Source: Paulinella micropora
Taxonomy: Eukaryota > Cercozoa > Imbricatea > Euglyphida
Reading direction: 5' to 3'
Length of the DNA stretch: 64,000 nt
NCBI GenBank assembly: GCA_009731375.1
Contig: BJOX01000148.1
Location: forward strand, 40,037 to 104,036
Positions 21,301 to 30,347 of this stretch are shown here, in pieces. The translations under genes and the position numbers were made by a program. The notes beneath the pieces were generated by a model, which did no database searches, had not been told where the DNA came from, and saw nothing but the letters and a program-made list of their open reading frames with translations. Position 1 is the stretch's first letter. Each line of letters begins with the position of its first letter.

Positions 21301-22083
21301 ATCCCACTTCTCAAAGTCTCCAAAATCAATCATCTTCTCCAGCTTAGCCCGAGTTGCACCCCAATCGGGTATGAACTGGCTGTAGTACTGTGCCATCGCA
21401 AGAAAAGAGTGTAACTCCGTGCGATTCTTTGGCAACTGTCTACTCATGATCTCCTCCCTCTTTTCGCGCGATATCGAGACCCTATTATGAGAAATCTCGT
21501 AACCCAAATACGTCACACTTGTCCTGGCAAGCTGACATTTCTTTAGGTTGCATTTCAGGCCAAAAGCTCCGATGCGCCTGAAGACATCTGACAAGTGATC
21601 GATATGCTCTTCCATTGTGTTAGAGTATACGATGATGTCATCGATGTAACAAAATGCATATTCTCCCGCCTTCTGTCCTCTCCTTCTCATAAAACCATCC
21701 TCCGACTGGTCGTCATATTGACCGCTCAACATCTTCTGCATCGCCTTCTGAAAGAGCCCCGGGGCCTGTTTGAGTCCCATTGGAAGCACCTTCCACTGGT
21801 ATATTTCCATACCCACAACGAATGCAGTCAGCCATCTGGATTTCTCGTCCAGTGGTATCTGCCAGAAGCCGTTCTTAAGGTCAATGACCGAATAGAATTT
21901 AGCATTCCGCAGCACCCTTCTGCCTTCTTCTAAGGTCGGCAGAGGATTTCTCTCTTCCTCTAGCACCTTATTCACACGGGCATAATTGATCGTCAAGCGC
22001 CATTCTCCTCCTGGCTTAGGGACGATTTTCGGTTGAGAGACAATTGGAGATGTAGATCTCTCAATAAAGTCCTCATCGAGCAA
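18310..22083 (-). CDS. G2 Pol: reverse transcriptase, RNase H, integrase, tail
   Basis: These 1257 codons follow directly, in frame, an in-frame TAG (22084-22086). RT lies near residues 1-190, with motif A VIDLKNGFWQIPL (66-78) and CYIDDI (YIDD 146-149). RNase H has DTDAS (298-302), Glu342 and Asp368. Integrase has H616, H623, C653, C656, then D686, D746, E782 (DX35E). A GPY motif lies at 929-931 (HWKGPYQIM) and an acidic linker follows. The C-terminal tail (PVYKDAKNLETWDD) resembles the G1 tail. The RT domain seems to begin before the TAG, so this ORF lacks only its first residues. No frameshift was seen. Confidence 0.93.
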   Translation of the reverse strand: MLDEDFIERSTSPIVSQPKIVPKPGGEWRLTINYARVNKVLEEERNPLPTLEEGRRVLRNAKFYSVIDLKNGFWQIPLDEKSRWLTAFVVGMEIYQWKVLPMGLKQAPGLFQKAMQKMLSGQYDDQSEDGFMRRRGQKAGEYAFCYIDDIIVYSNTMEEHIDHLSDVFRRIGAFGLKCNLKKCQLARTSVTYLGYEISHNRVSISREKREEIMSRQLPKNRTELHSFLAMAQYYSQFIPDWGATRAKLEKMIDFGDFEKWDEEALQAFNTLKDIIYKDPKDGGLVLMMPDFTKPFVVDTDASKFAIGAVLQQEDEEKKLRPIMFISRKLCAAERNYCTRQREALAVVWALKRLREYLWGGPLFTVRTDHHNLLWLMNHEQTGRLARWQAFLSCFNFTMVYLPGKRNVVADSLSRLEFQSEVSALVSSVEMMDLSTDKVYEVSHIEAMQMARGVRYDRTGLRYSPQGPEHGICCEAHVLEDAEWSYEAYENAKANIKEEEETTEVCTEPPQENRSELDEDPERVGVRLEDGTIHIASPTAWRQQQATDPEFKELITLYKNPNELKKTPQIKDQMKEMAWRDGLLWYKGQHGKFASQPDKWTLWVPEKLRRFIYVAAHNCPLLAHPGRQRTHWFIARRFWWKGMKEEIDREVDACIPCKTTKTPLKANFGLIGTFPLHAGMFEFLHIDHVGPFPESAEGYRYLLTAIDRATNYVWVVPVKDATGKTTAEALIDRIVSQIGVPRKICSDRGSDFNNEVIDRLSKYYGMKWQYVTAYNPRANGKIERVHRPLKASLKMYCMKKENQRAWVEAAPSFAFAMNCLPSSALGGARSSVSPYQLVYGREPNIPTSLLHPKDTWADEDELFGMRLRAKMEAEQIVAAHREAERRKTDAQGVRQAHLDQVRFQVGDIVLLYHPQVPKGVSSKLFTHWKGPYQIMEQMGPLNYKIRGRGKVQIVNVRRLIKYDPFLLEDESVEEALKRMKEDFKEVPPIQKEDTLEEENAYRAPVTEKEETEKESKEDSNRKSAAGTQSKAPIVRGGTKEKFTEAQRRRAQNDLIFDQPRKVARSTRATDVHGGGGEKDTNPNAGNVDIRHVRWKEGEAIAAIKWVRDAFYLLRPAESHVADDTLSDLYLMRAVAVPQTTRAARTSKRSLAAKTIQPVLHFWRSMDPVEDPKARQYLPVYKDAKNLETWDDTITLRDKDHTAWTIQSLPRGVLDIPFDLSLGAIPNKIWDILEESKFDLTFVGGPPPGKGVRARRRRQ

Positions 22084-24132
22084 CTATCTCACATTCTCCT
22101 CCGCCATTTTTGCCTCGTGTATGCTCAAATTTGCCCTCCGCGGTGCCGGAGATGGCTCCGCACCCGGTATCTTGTAAATGACAGCAGTGAAGTCATCCGA
22201 CTTTACACCACCTGCCCGAGGAGGGTCGAAAATTTCTCTGTAGGCCTCCATCTTAGCTTTGAGAAGCGCCTTCTCTCTCTCCGAACCCACTCCTTCTTCT
22301 AAAATTTTCCGCGCCGCCGCTTGGAAATCTTCCTCCGACATCTTCTTATGCTCCTTGAGGGGCGCTAAGTCCTCCTCCAAACTCAAATCTTCCTCGGACA
22401 AATCGTCTAGTCCCGTTCTTTCATACGTGACTGTGTCCGGCTCATCATCATGACCCAGCCCGACAAGCATATCAATAAGGTTCGCGTATTGTATCGGAGC
22501 CTTACGGGTGTAGAAACCATCAAAGCATGTGAAAGCTTGAGGTATCAATTTCAACTTGTCCTGGGCTCTGAGCTTTTGCTTGTATGCACTGCTCTGCTCC
22601 CGAGACCCGAGTCGACAAGCCACCACTAACTGTTGCTTGCGAGAAGGAACAGGTATAGGATGATCAATAAGCCGGTCCCTTATCTCCTGTGCCCAGATCG
22701 CCTTCTCATTGTATGGCAGAATGACAGTATACGGCTTGTTACTCTCAAATAGAGTCCGTAGACACTTTTTCACTTCAGTTAATGAGCGCGGCCAGGTAGG
22801 CGCATCGCCCCAAAAGATCGTGATAAAAGTTTTAATGTCATCCGCTGGAGTATCGGGGATACGCCCCTTCCTCCTTGGCACAAACGCCTCTCTCTTCTCA
22901 TCTGACACCTTCGCGTGGTAACAGTAGCCATTAGTAATATGGACATCTGCCCCGCCACCTTCTGCGAATCTGGCCAACGACGGGCACTGTTTCGCAACAC
23001 ATATTATCTCCTCATTACGCGCTACGACTAAGTCATCAATAGACTTTCTGTCCCATGCGGGAATCGTAACCGTATACGCCTGCATCTCCGTCTCCCAATT
23101 GTCGGTCCAGGTCAGTTCCTCCGGCACTGTGACATAGGGGTGTACATAGGCTTCAGTTGCCTCATGTACGAAGGCCAACTTTTTCCTCTCCGTTGCTAGA
23201 CTCAGCTCAAAAGCCTCGTATGAGTCAGTAGCAGTCATCGGATTAATATCCTCCTCCTCTCCATTCTTCACTCCATAAATCACCCGCCGTGCGGCGCAAT
23301 CGATCACAGCCCCCATCGTAGCCAATTGGTCATACGACAGCAGGATTGAACCGTGGTAATCGGGGACAACATAGAGGTCCGCACGATATACTCGACCGGA
23401 TTTCAATTTGAAAATTAATGTGACGATGCCCGTAATTTCCGTACGGCTGCCTACCCCTTTTAGGGTCCCCTTTGTTTTTCTAATGTTTTTGTCCACCCAT
23501 GTCCGGTGACTATTCAAAAACTTCTGGCCGACAATATTAATATTCGCCATCGTATCATTACCAACTTTTAATGTGGTTTGTAAAGTTTCACAAAAGAGGT
23601 CAGTGTAGCATAGCGCGTCTGGTCTATGTAAACTAGCCGCTAGCACATGAATTTTTCGTTCTAGGGTTTTGAGTCTAAGCTCAAGTTCCTTGTCCTCTTC
23701 TCGTTCTCCCCCCTTTTCCGCCAACTTAACTTCTTGAGTCTCCGGGGCTTCCGGTATCTCGAGTGTCTTTTGGACAGAGTCTGGTACACCGAGTGTACTC
23801 GTGTCTATAGCAGAGACTATTGAGTCCTTTGGCGGGGGTACGGTCCGCTGCTTCTTCGTAGGAGGAGACCTAGCCTTTGGTTTCGGCTTCCTCTCCTCCA
23901 TCGCCTTCTTCGCCTTCCTATTCGCATCATTTATCATATTAGCTCTCGAAGGATGAACTAGCAAGTGCTTACCTTGAGGCTTGTGAGGCTGTGTGCCTTC
24001 ACCTTCACGTCTGGGAGGAACGGAACCGTTCGTATCCTGTTCATCAACAGTAGGCATAACTGTGACTGTCGGATTAAAAAGAACAGTTTTTATCTCCTTC
24101 TCTCTCTTCTTTTCCTCTCTCTTCTCCTCCCG
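22084..24132 (-). CDS. G2 Pol N-terminal part: protease-like region up to in-frame TAG
   Basis: This is in the same frame as gag (upstream) and RT (downstream). The first ATG is at 24057, but 25 sense codons precede it back to the gag TGA, so translation may enter by readthrough. It starts basic and Pro-rich. At about residues 170-290 it has the layout of a retropepsin: VGNDTMANINIVGQKF in place of the DTGA box, later VVPDYHGSILLSYDQLATMG like the ILG box. The Gly after the Asp-Thr is Met, so activity is doubtful. The frame ends AEENVR-TAG, where RT homology has already begun. Confidence 0.75.
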   Translation of the reverse strand, partial: REEKREEKKREKEIKTVLFNPTVTVMPTVDEQDTNGSVPPRREGEGTQPHKPQGKHLLVHPSRANMINDANRKAKKAMEERKPKPKARSPPTKKQRTVPPPKDSIVSAIDTSTLGVPDSVQKTLEIPEAPETQEVKLAEKGGEREEDKELELRLKTLERKIHVLAASLHRPDALCYTDLFCETLQTTLKVGNDTMANINIVGQKFLNSHRTWVDKNIRKTKGTLKGVGSRTEITGIVTLIFKLKSGRVYRADLYVVPDYHGSILLSYDQLATMGAVIDCAARRVIYGVKNGEEEDINPMTATDSYEAFELSLATERKKLAFVHEATEAYVHPYVTVPEELTWTDNWETEMQAYTVTIPAWDRKSIDDLVVARNEEIICVAKQCPSLARFAEGGGADVHITNGYCYHAKVSDEKREAFVPRRKGRIPDTPADDIKTFITIFWGDAPTWPRSLTEVKKCLRTLFESNKPYTVILPYNEKAIWAQEIRDRLIDHPIPVPSRKQQLVVACRLGSREQSSAYKQKLRAQDKLKLIPQAFTCFDGFYTRKAPIQYANLIDMLVGLGHDDEPDTVTYERTGLDDLSEEDLSLEEDLAPLKEHKKMSEEDFQAAARKILEEGVGSEREKALLKAKMEAYREIFDPPRAGGVKSDDFTAVIYKIPGAEPSPAPRRANLSIHEAKMAEENVR

Positions 24133-24135
24133 TCA
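24130..24135 (-). promoter_or_regulatory. G2 gag-pol stop codon with UGA-CGG readthrough context
   Basis: The gag stop reads GAC TGA CGG, and the frame stays open into Pol with no shift. UGA followed by CGG is a described class of leaky stop context in some plant RNA viruses. Here it would give Gag plus a minority Gag-Pol. Confidence 0.6.
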
Positions 24136-26643
24136 GTCTACGACGACAACACGCTCACCTGAGCCGGTGTCTTCGTCTTGACGTCCCCCCTCCGTAGCGG
24201 TATAAGCTTGCTGGGGGTAGTTGGAGCTGGAACTGGTGCTATAATTCCAGTATCCGTGTCCTCTGGGAGGGCGCGCTGGGGTCCGTCCTCCCCTTCCACG
24301 AAAGCCTCGTCCTCGTGGTGCCGCCCCTCTTGGTGTCCCTCGGGACCCTCGTGACGATCCTCTCGTCTCTCCTCCTCCTCTAGTCGGCGCCTTTGATCGG
24401 CCCGATGTCTCTCTCTTCTCCCTTCTCTTCATTCTGTCAAGGAAGTAAATGATGGCCTCCCGGAACTCCGCATCCGAGACCATATTCGCATTCCACCTCC
24501 CCTCCTCCAACTCCTTCTTGTACATGGCGTACATGGTCTTTTTCATGCCTTCGAGCTCTCTAAGGAAAAGATTTCGCTGCCTATCATCAAGAGAGTCGTG
24601 GCTGAAGAGGCAATTGCCTACTCCTTTCTGTGCCTCATGCTTACACGCCATGTATGAAAAATAGCGGTAGCACGGCGTCGGCTCATCTCTCCCCCTCTTG
24701 AGACCTGCCGTTCGAGTTGCATGTGCTGCTTGAGCACCTCCAACCCCCTGTGTCGCGGCACTGGAGAATGACTCGGTGGCCGTGTCCAATTCGGAACACG
24801 CGTCGAGCACCTCCTTGAACAGGTCGCCCGGCGGAGTAGCCGCTACAGTCCTCTCGTATATATTCGTTTCTAAAAAATCCGCCGTCTTCACCGCCGTGAA
24901 GGTCGGACAGGACTGTATGATCCTTGCGAGCTTGCTCGGGTGTCGTGTACACAAAGCACTCAGGAAGTACAAAATGATAGACTTCCGGCTATAAAAGAGC
25001 CCGTACTTGGCGCTGACCTCAGTGAGGATCGCTGCCAACCTCGTGCCAATGCCCAGCCCTTCGTTCACCTCTTGAAAAATCTCAAACCCAATCAAAGTAC
25101 CAGTGCACAGGTGCTGATACCCATGAGTTTTAAAGTATTGCAAGAGGACGGCAACTGGCACCGTGCATTGCAGGTCTGAGGCTGCTCTCCTAGCCGCCAC
25201 CTCTACCGCTCTCATCGCCTTGTACTCCCCAACATCAAACCCTTGTGTGATGATTGATGGGTCCAACAAGGTGTACAACGCCTCATACTCCTGTGTTTCG
25301 TCCGTTGGATGCTGCTTCATACAAGCATCAATTCTTCTGAGCTTGTCTCGAAGGTTCGCATCCGTGTCCTTCTGACTCGCTGTCTCTGCATACAGCGTCA
25401 GAGCAGTGGCATCGGACTTTGTATATTTTTGGAAGGCCTGTATGATAGCCTGTCTGTCCTTTTTGTCATTACTGTTGACAATGACAGTGGTAGGCGCTGA
25501 GCTAGTCGCAGGGGCCGAAGGGGCTGTGTGGGCTGACGGGGCGGAGCGGCCCGAGGGAGCCATATAAGATCCAGAGGAATATTTCGGTCCCTTTGTTCCC
25601 GCCGCCTTGGCTAATGCAATCTTTGCCTCCATCTCCTTCTTTTCTTTCTCAGCCGCTAGCTCTTTGATATACAGCTCTTGGGCATGATGAAAAAAAGACA
25701 GGATCTCAGCTGCCTTCCGAAGGAACAAGGCCTTCTCCGCCAACTCCTTCTCTCCCGCTTTATTGGTGGGGGGTGGTGCGGCCGTCCCCTCCAAGATCGT
25801 ATGATCCTTCGTGAAGACCCACCTCTTCCATGCGTCATCCTTCACCAAGGCCGCATGCAGCTTCTTCATCCTCGTCACCCCTCCAGCTTCGCCTTCTATT
25901 TCCCTCAGGGCCGGGTGAAGGTCCCTGCCAAACTGGGTGTGTTGGAGTTTACCCAGGTCCACTAACTTGGCCTCCATAAGTTTCAGAGACACATCCATGA
26001 CATTGATCTGTCCTTTTGGATTCCTGAACTTAAACTCCTTTTCCACTCTCTTTATTGAATCAATGTCCTGACCAGGATCGAGCAACCTAGCCAGTGCTCT
26101 TGTGTTCCATGGCAGCACAGTCTTTCCAGTCTGGTACTCAAAGAGTATAGCACACTCAAACACTGTCCATGAGAGGTCGAGTAGCTCCAGTAAAGACATA
26201 TTGTCCCCAAATGAGACATGTTGCACCTGTAACTGTGCACCGTCGTCTCTGAGGAATTCTGCCAGAGGCAGAGCTTGCCTTGGGAGAGGGTAACAGATGT
26301 CCTCCTTCTTCAAGGGTTGTCCCCATCGCATTTCTTGGGGAATGTATAGCCATTTATAGGCCTCATCCTTCCCTTTCTTCTCCTCAAACTCCTTCTTACT
26401 TAGTTTGCCATATTCGGCCACAAACCTCGCTTCCTCTCCTCCCTTCTCCTCCTCCTCGACTTCCTCTGCTCCTCCTGTGTCAAAGGAAGGCGCAGTAAAA
26501 AATTGATTCTCTGCTCCTCCTGTGTCAAAGGAAGGTGCCAGATCTCCTCCTTCTGCATGAGGGTCAACGAACTCCTCTTCGTTTCCTGGGGTTCGCTCAC
26601 TCTCCCCCCCTCCTTCCTGCCAGTCTTCAGACCTAGTAGACAT
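24133..26643 (-). CDS. G2 Gag with CCCH zinc finger and RGG tail
   Basis: This is an 836-residue protein. The N-terminus is acidic with two copies of APSFDTGGAE, a central helical part would be the capsid, and an Ala/Pro/Ser linker lies at about 355-385. Near residue 650 is CYRYFSYMACKHE...NCLFSHD, i.e. C-X8-C-X10-C-X3-H, closer to CCCH fingers than to a retroviral zinc knuckle. The end is rich in RGG/RG (for example GRGFRGRGGR), typical of RNA binding. The stop is TGA (24133-24135) followed by CGG, in frame with Pol. Confidence 0.88.
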   Translation of the reverse strand: MSTRSEDWQEGGGESERTPGNEEEFVDPHAEGGDLAPSFDTGGAENQFFTAPSFDTGGAEEVEEEEKGGEEARFVAEYGKLSKKEFEEKKGKDEAYKWLYIPQEMRWGQPLKKEDICYPLPRQALPLAEFLRDDGAQLQVQHVSFGDNMSLLELLDLSWTVFECAILFEYQTGKTVLPWNTRALARLLDPGQDIDSIKRVEKEFKFRNPKGQINVMDVSLKLMEAKLVDLGKLQHTQFGRDLHPALREIEGEAGGVTRMKKLHAALVKDDAWKRWVFTKDHTILEGTAAPPPTNKAGEKELAEKALFLRKAAEILSFFHHAQELYIKELAAEKEKKEMEAKIALAKAAGTKGPKYSSGSYMAPSGRSAPSAHTAPSAPATSSAPTTVIVNSNDKKDRQAIIQAFQKYTKSDATALTLYAETASQKDTDANLRDKLRRIDACMKQHPTDETQEYEALYTLLDPSIITQGFDVGEYKAMRAVEVAARRAASDLQCTVPVAVLLQYFKTHGYQHLCTGTLIGFEIFQEVNEGLGIGTRLAAILTEVSAKYGLFYSRKSIILYFLSALCTRHPSKLARIIQSCPTFTAVKTADFLETNIYERTVAATPPGDLFKEVLDACSELDTATESFSSAATQGVGGAQAAHATRTAGLKRGRDEPTPCYRYFSYMACKHEAQKGVGNCLFSHDSLDDRQRNLFLRELEGMKKTMYAMYKKELEEGRWNANMVSDAEFREAIIYFLDRMKRREKRETSGRSKAPTRGGGETRGSSRGSRGTPRGAAPRGRGFRGRGGRTPARPPRGHGYWNYSTSSSSNYPQQAYTATEGGRQDEDTGSGERVVVVD

Positions 26644-27408
26644 GGATGCTGAAGGAATACGGATGAGACAGAGTTGTTTCTACCCAGTAATTGCTCTGTT
26701 CGTCTATGAGGAACGAATAGAGAGAAAAAACGAAAAGACAGTATAGAGAGAGAGCGTCTCACCTCTATGTCTTATGTGTTTTTTTTTTTTTTGTGAGAAA
26801 GAAGTAATCTGTACGACTTTCTCTGAAAATTTGATCTCCTTCTCCACTCCTCTTTTCTTTTTCTCTTTTTGTTGTTGTATCTGTTATGAGGTACGAGGAC
26901 CTATGTACAGATAATGTCAAAGAGGCTAGAGAAGCACTCCTTGAGAAGTCGACTTGTCGTCTGACACTTGTTCAGACCTATTGTCGAAAGACAGTCAGAG
27001 ATTTGCAAAAATACTCTGATGTGTGTGGTTTGAGAGGCAACAAAGTGCACAGACTTGAAAGGTAGAGTACTACGCTCGTGTCCTTCAAGTTTGTTTGTAA
27101 CTGTGAGTGTTTGTTTGTACGTCTGTTGACCTACTCTGTCTCTGTCTCAAGAGAGAACAAAAGAACAGCTACGAGGTCTGGTGTCTGGCCTCCTTGTGAG
27201 GACACAGATACAGGCTGTGGAGAGGGTACTGAGACACCTACTCACAAACGCCTAGACGTCTAGTTTTGCAAAAAGAGCTGTGTGGGGATGTGCTGGAGTA
27301 TTTGTTTTTTGGAACACCTACTCAGAAGAGATAGGTCTGTCCAATTTTTCTTTCTGCTGTTCCAAAAACAAGCCAGAAAAGAAATCAGCCTTGTGCTGGT
27401 GACTCCAA
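26644..27408 (-). other. G2 5' leader and primer binding site
   Basis: This leader of about 765 bp lies between the 5' LTR and the gag ATG. One nucleotide inside the LTR (27407 to 27393, element orientation) it reads TGGAGTCACCAGCAC, complementary to a tRNA 3' end ...CTCCA. The cognate tRNA is not identified. A poly-A run (26779-26792 complement) and several short frames are present, none convincing. Confidence 0.6.
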
Positions 27409-27655
27409 TGTTACAATCCCCGAAGATAGCTCAATAAAAAGTCGGTAATACAACCAGACACAAATCCCCAAAAGAGAATGATGTCTCGTTATATTATCTC
27501 AGTGAAGCCGAAAAGAAAACGGCAACAGACCAAGGTTAAAATGGCATTAGGTCAAATCCGGCCAAACGATATTGAAAATAATGTGAAAAAACTAGGTGCA
27601 CCTGACACCAGAAAAAGGGTACTTTTTACCGGCTATCCGGGGGGTGATGCCTACA
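27409..27655 (-). repeat. G2 5' LTR
   Basis: This 247-bp repeat is identical by eye to 17268-17514. The outer flank GTCT duplicates the target. Confidence 0.92.
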
Positions 27656-28387
27656 GTCTCTTCTTTGCAGGCGATGTCTCAGAATCCGACTCACTGTCTC
27701 TATATAGGTATTCCTACGAGGCGAAATGATTTATCCCGTGAGTATTGACATTAACATCGAGCGTATGTGAAGCGCGTGGCAGACGGTATGATCCGATCAG
27801 TCACCATCGGTCACAACAGCGAGAGCGAGAAGAAGGAGGTCGACGAGAACACTTGGTCGAAATGACTTGGTTCCTATTCGTCGAGTTACGTTGGCGGTAT
27901 ACCAACTAATTACTGATTTAATTAAGGGCCAATTATCGTTATATAATTTCATTTATCGTATTTTGGTACGCGAAGGTGATTGTGCGCATGGAGTCACAGT
28001 GCATATTTGGTTGACACCATTACTGTTATTTCGTAAGCCTCTACGTATATTACTTGAACTTGTCATCGACGTATTAGACCTTTTACTATTATAAAGATTC
28101 CATTTGAGCGATTCATGAGAGTCGAGCCTATGATGCAGTTCTGCGACTCCCGGAATCGATAATACTTATGGCGGACTGGTACCGTGACGTTTATGTTACT
28201 TTGAACTTGAGATAATCCAATGGCCACGACCGGGAGGCTGTGACATTTACATGTTTTGAGTCGCGTTATATATATATCACTTAGTATGACTCGGAGAACG
28301 TATTGCTCACCCTATCTAAGAGGCCGGTGAGTGTGACTAGTATTACGCATTATTCAGTGGCACCATTGGCATAGAACTAAGGGGGAG
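27656..28387 (+). other. copia-2 3' noncoding region (right part) and polypurine tract
   Basis: This resumes the copia-2 sequence interrupted at 17267 and ends in ATAGAACTAAGGGGGAG (28371-28387), the same polypurine tract as copia-1. No ORF of coding character is present. Confidence 0.75.
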
Positions 28388-28635
28388 CGTTGGATGATTA
28401 AGCTTCGAGTTTGTATTCAAGTCCGAGTTATTAATATTACTCACATATGTTTTTTAGGTCGTTTTAGTGGGTTCCAAAACGGAGGCAAAATAAGCGTAAT
28501 GAGTTTTTAATATTTTTCAATAATTCTTTTTTGTTGTAAAGATCACGATGTGATCTATTCCCCACTGTAAAAAATTGAATTTCAAATTTTATAACGGTTT
28601 GAAATTTTGTGTTTTCTTCATTAAAAAAATGTTAT
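28388..28635 (+). repeat. copia-2 3' LTR, start only
   Basis: It starts CGTTGG, as in copia-1, directly after the polypurine tract, but then diverges (ATGATTAAGC). It seems cut after about 250 bp by the tandem DNA-transposon units. Its end was not found. Confidence 0.5.
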
Positions 28636-30347
28636 CATATGTAAGTTCTCCTGGTCGTTAGAGCGCCCATCAACTTCAAAACAGGTAAACTTATTCAATA
28701 TTCAAGATTTTGAGGTGCTGTTTGCACAAAATTCAATGTTTTCATTGGAAATAGGGTAGCCGACGGTTTAGTTTTTCAGTGTATTAAAGGTATTGCTGTG
28801 TTCCAGAGTATGTTCTGAATTTTGACAAACTAATTTTTGACCTATGTATTCCTAGTTTTTTTTTGTATCGTACTTCTCTGCAAAAACCCTTAGGCAGGAT
28901 TACTCAACATAATATGTGAATTCATTTGTGCACTTGTGTAAAAATGAGTGCAGAGTGCATCATGCAAACAGCATTTTTCAGTTAAAAACACCATACTTGC
29001 TATGTCCTGAAAAGTGATAATTGCGGTCGAAAATAAGGGTGAAAAATAGTTAGCTACCCATGCTTGCTTTTGCTTGAAACGATGTGGTTTGAACATTTAC
29101 CTGCTTTGAAGTACTTGACCTCCGGCATGATTTTGGTGGCGCCGGCCCGTGAATTTCTGTGGCAATATTTGACAAGACCATGCCAAGTCCCGGAGAGGAA
29201 ACCAGAAAAATTTCAAAAAAATTTTTGAACAGACAGGCCTATCGACATACGTAGCCTTTGAAGTGAAGGCCGCACTAAAAATTTTTTTATTTGACGGTTT
29301 TTGCGGGGTCGAGATTGGTAAAAGTCATGGCTAGAGAGGGTTTTGTGTTTTTTGTGTGTGTGTTTCTCATGCATACTTTCACGTCCCGTGGCCTTGCACA
29401 GTCTTTCCAAACGTTGTGCCCATGCTGTCTGCAAAATGGTGTGTTGTAAACTTATCTATAGCATGTGTTGTTCTTTCTTCCCTGAAGCCCTTTTTTGCAC
29501 CTGTCTTGTATCACTCCTATATGTGTTGTGTGTGCTTTTCTGGGAATGTAATGTGCTGAATCTATTCACAATCACATGGTCTTTGTTTTGCATATGTTCA
29601 ACTACTGCTCCTTTCTTTGTAACCCTGCTGTTGGTGATCTGTTCTGGGCTGCAGACAGGCTAAAAAAATCATGGGTGAAATCTNNNNNNNNNNGGTCTTT
29701 GTTTTGCATATGTTCAACTACTGCTCCTTTCTTTGTAACCCTGCTGTTGGTGATCTGTTCTGGGCTGCAGACAGGCTAAAAAAATCGTGGGTGAAATCTC
29801 TAGAGATTTTCAATTTTTTCCTGCACTTTCTGTACAAAATGTTTTTATTAAATAGTCTCTTTGATTTCCTTCACTTTCTGTACTTGTGCCGGCCTTGTAT
29901 TCAAATCAAAAAGTTTCTGAGTGAGGGCCTTATGCCCGGTTTGTTTGCACCCGGTTTGTTTGCAGGCTTAAGGTTACCTTTTTGTAAAAAAACTTTGTAC
30001 ACTTAATTATAAGTATACATAGAAAGATATTACATAAAAATTTATTGAAGAGCATACAGGGAACATATGAAAACTGACTCTGATTTTGGTCATCACAAGC
30101 ACCATTTTTTGAGGTGGCAAGGTGGCCAGTTTTCCCGGTGGGGTGTGTGCAAATTAGTTGGGAAAAAGCGGTGGGCGACGGGAAATCGATTGGTTTGAAG
30201 TCAGTTTTTACTATTTTTCAAGGATTCTTCATTAAATTAAATGTTTTTACTTATACTTTTGAAATGTACAATTTTCATGTGATAAAGTTTAACGGATCTA
30301 TGTTTATTATGCTAACGACCACTCGCCCATAGGAGAACTTACATATG
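28636..30347. mobile_element. non-autonomous DNA transposon, unit A
   Basis: It begins CATATGTAAGTTCTCCT and ends AGGAGAACTTACATATG, perfect 17-bp inverted ends followed by a second inverted block around GTCGTTAG. The unit is repeated by B (30348-31972). Its only open frames are short, T-rich and unlike proteins, so it has no transposase. It contains a false gap with a 106-bp artefactual duplication. Confidence 0.75.
29684..29693. other. assembly gap (10 N), probably false
   Basis: The 106 bp before the gap (29578-29683) are repeated right after it (29694-29799) with one mismatch, and unit B has this sequence once. The two contig ends overlap and should be merged. Confidence 0.9.

Larger units (their letters stand above)
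17268..27655 (-). mobile_element. G2: nearly intact Ty3/gypsy-type LTR retrotransposon
   Basis: This 10,388-bp element lies on the minus strand with 247-bp LTRs at both ends that I read as identical. The LTRs start TGTAGG and end TAACA in element orientation. A 4-bp target duplication GTCT flanks it (17264-17267 and 27656-27659). A TGG-initial primer binding site abuts the 5' LTR and a purine-rich tract abuts the 3' LTR. Gag, protease-like region, RT, RNase H and integrase all lie in one reading frame, interrupted only by a TGA and a TAG. Identical LTRs indicate a recent insertion. The target was the 3' noncoding part of copia-2. Confidence 0.93.
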
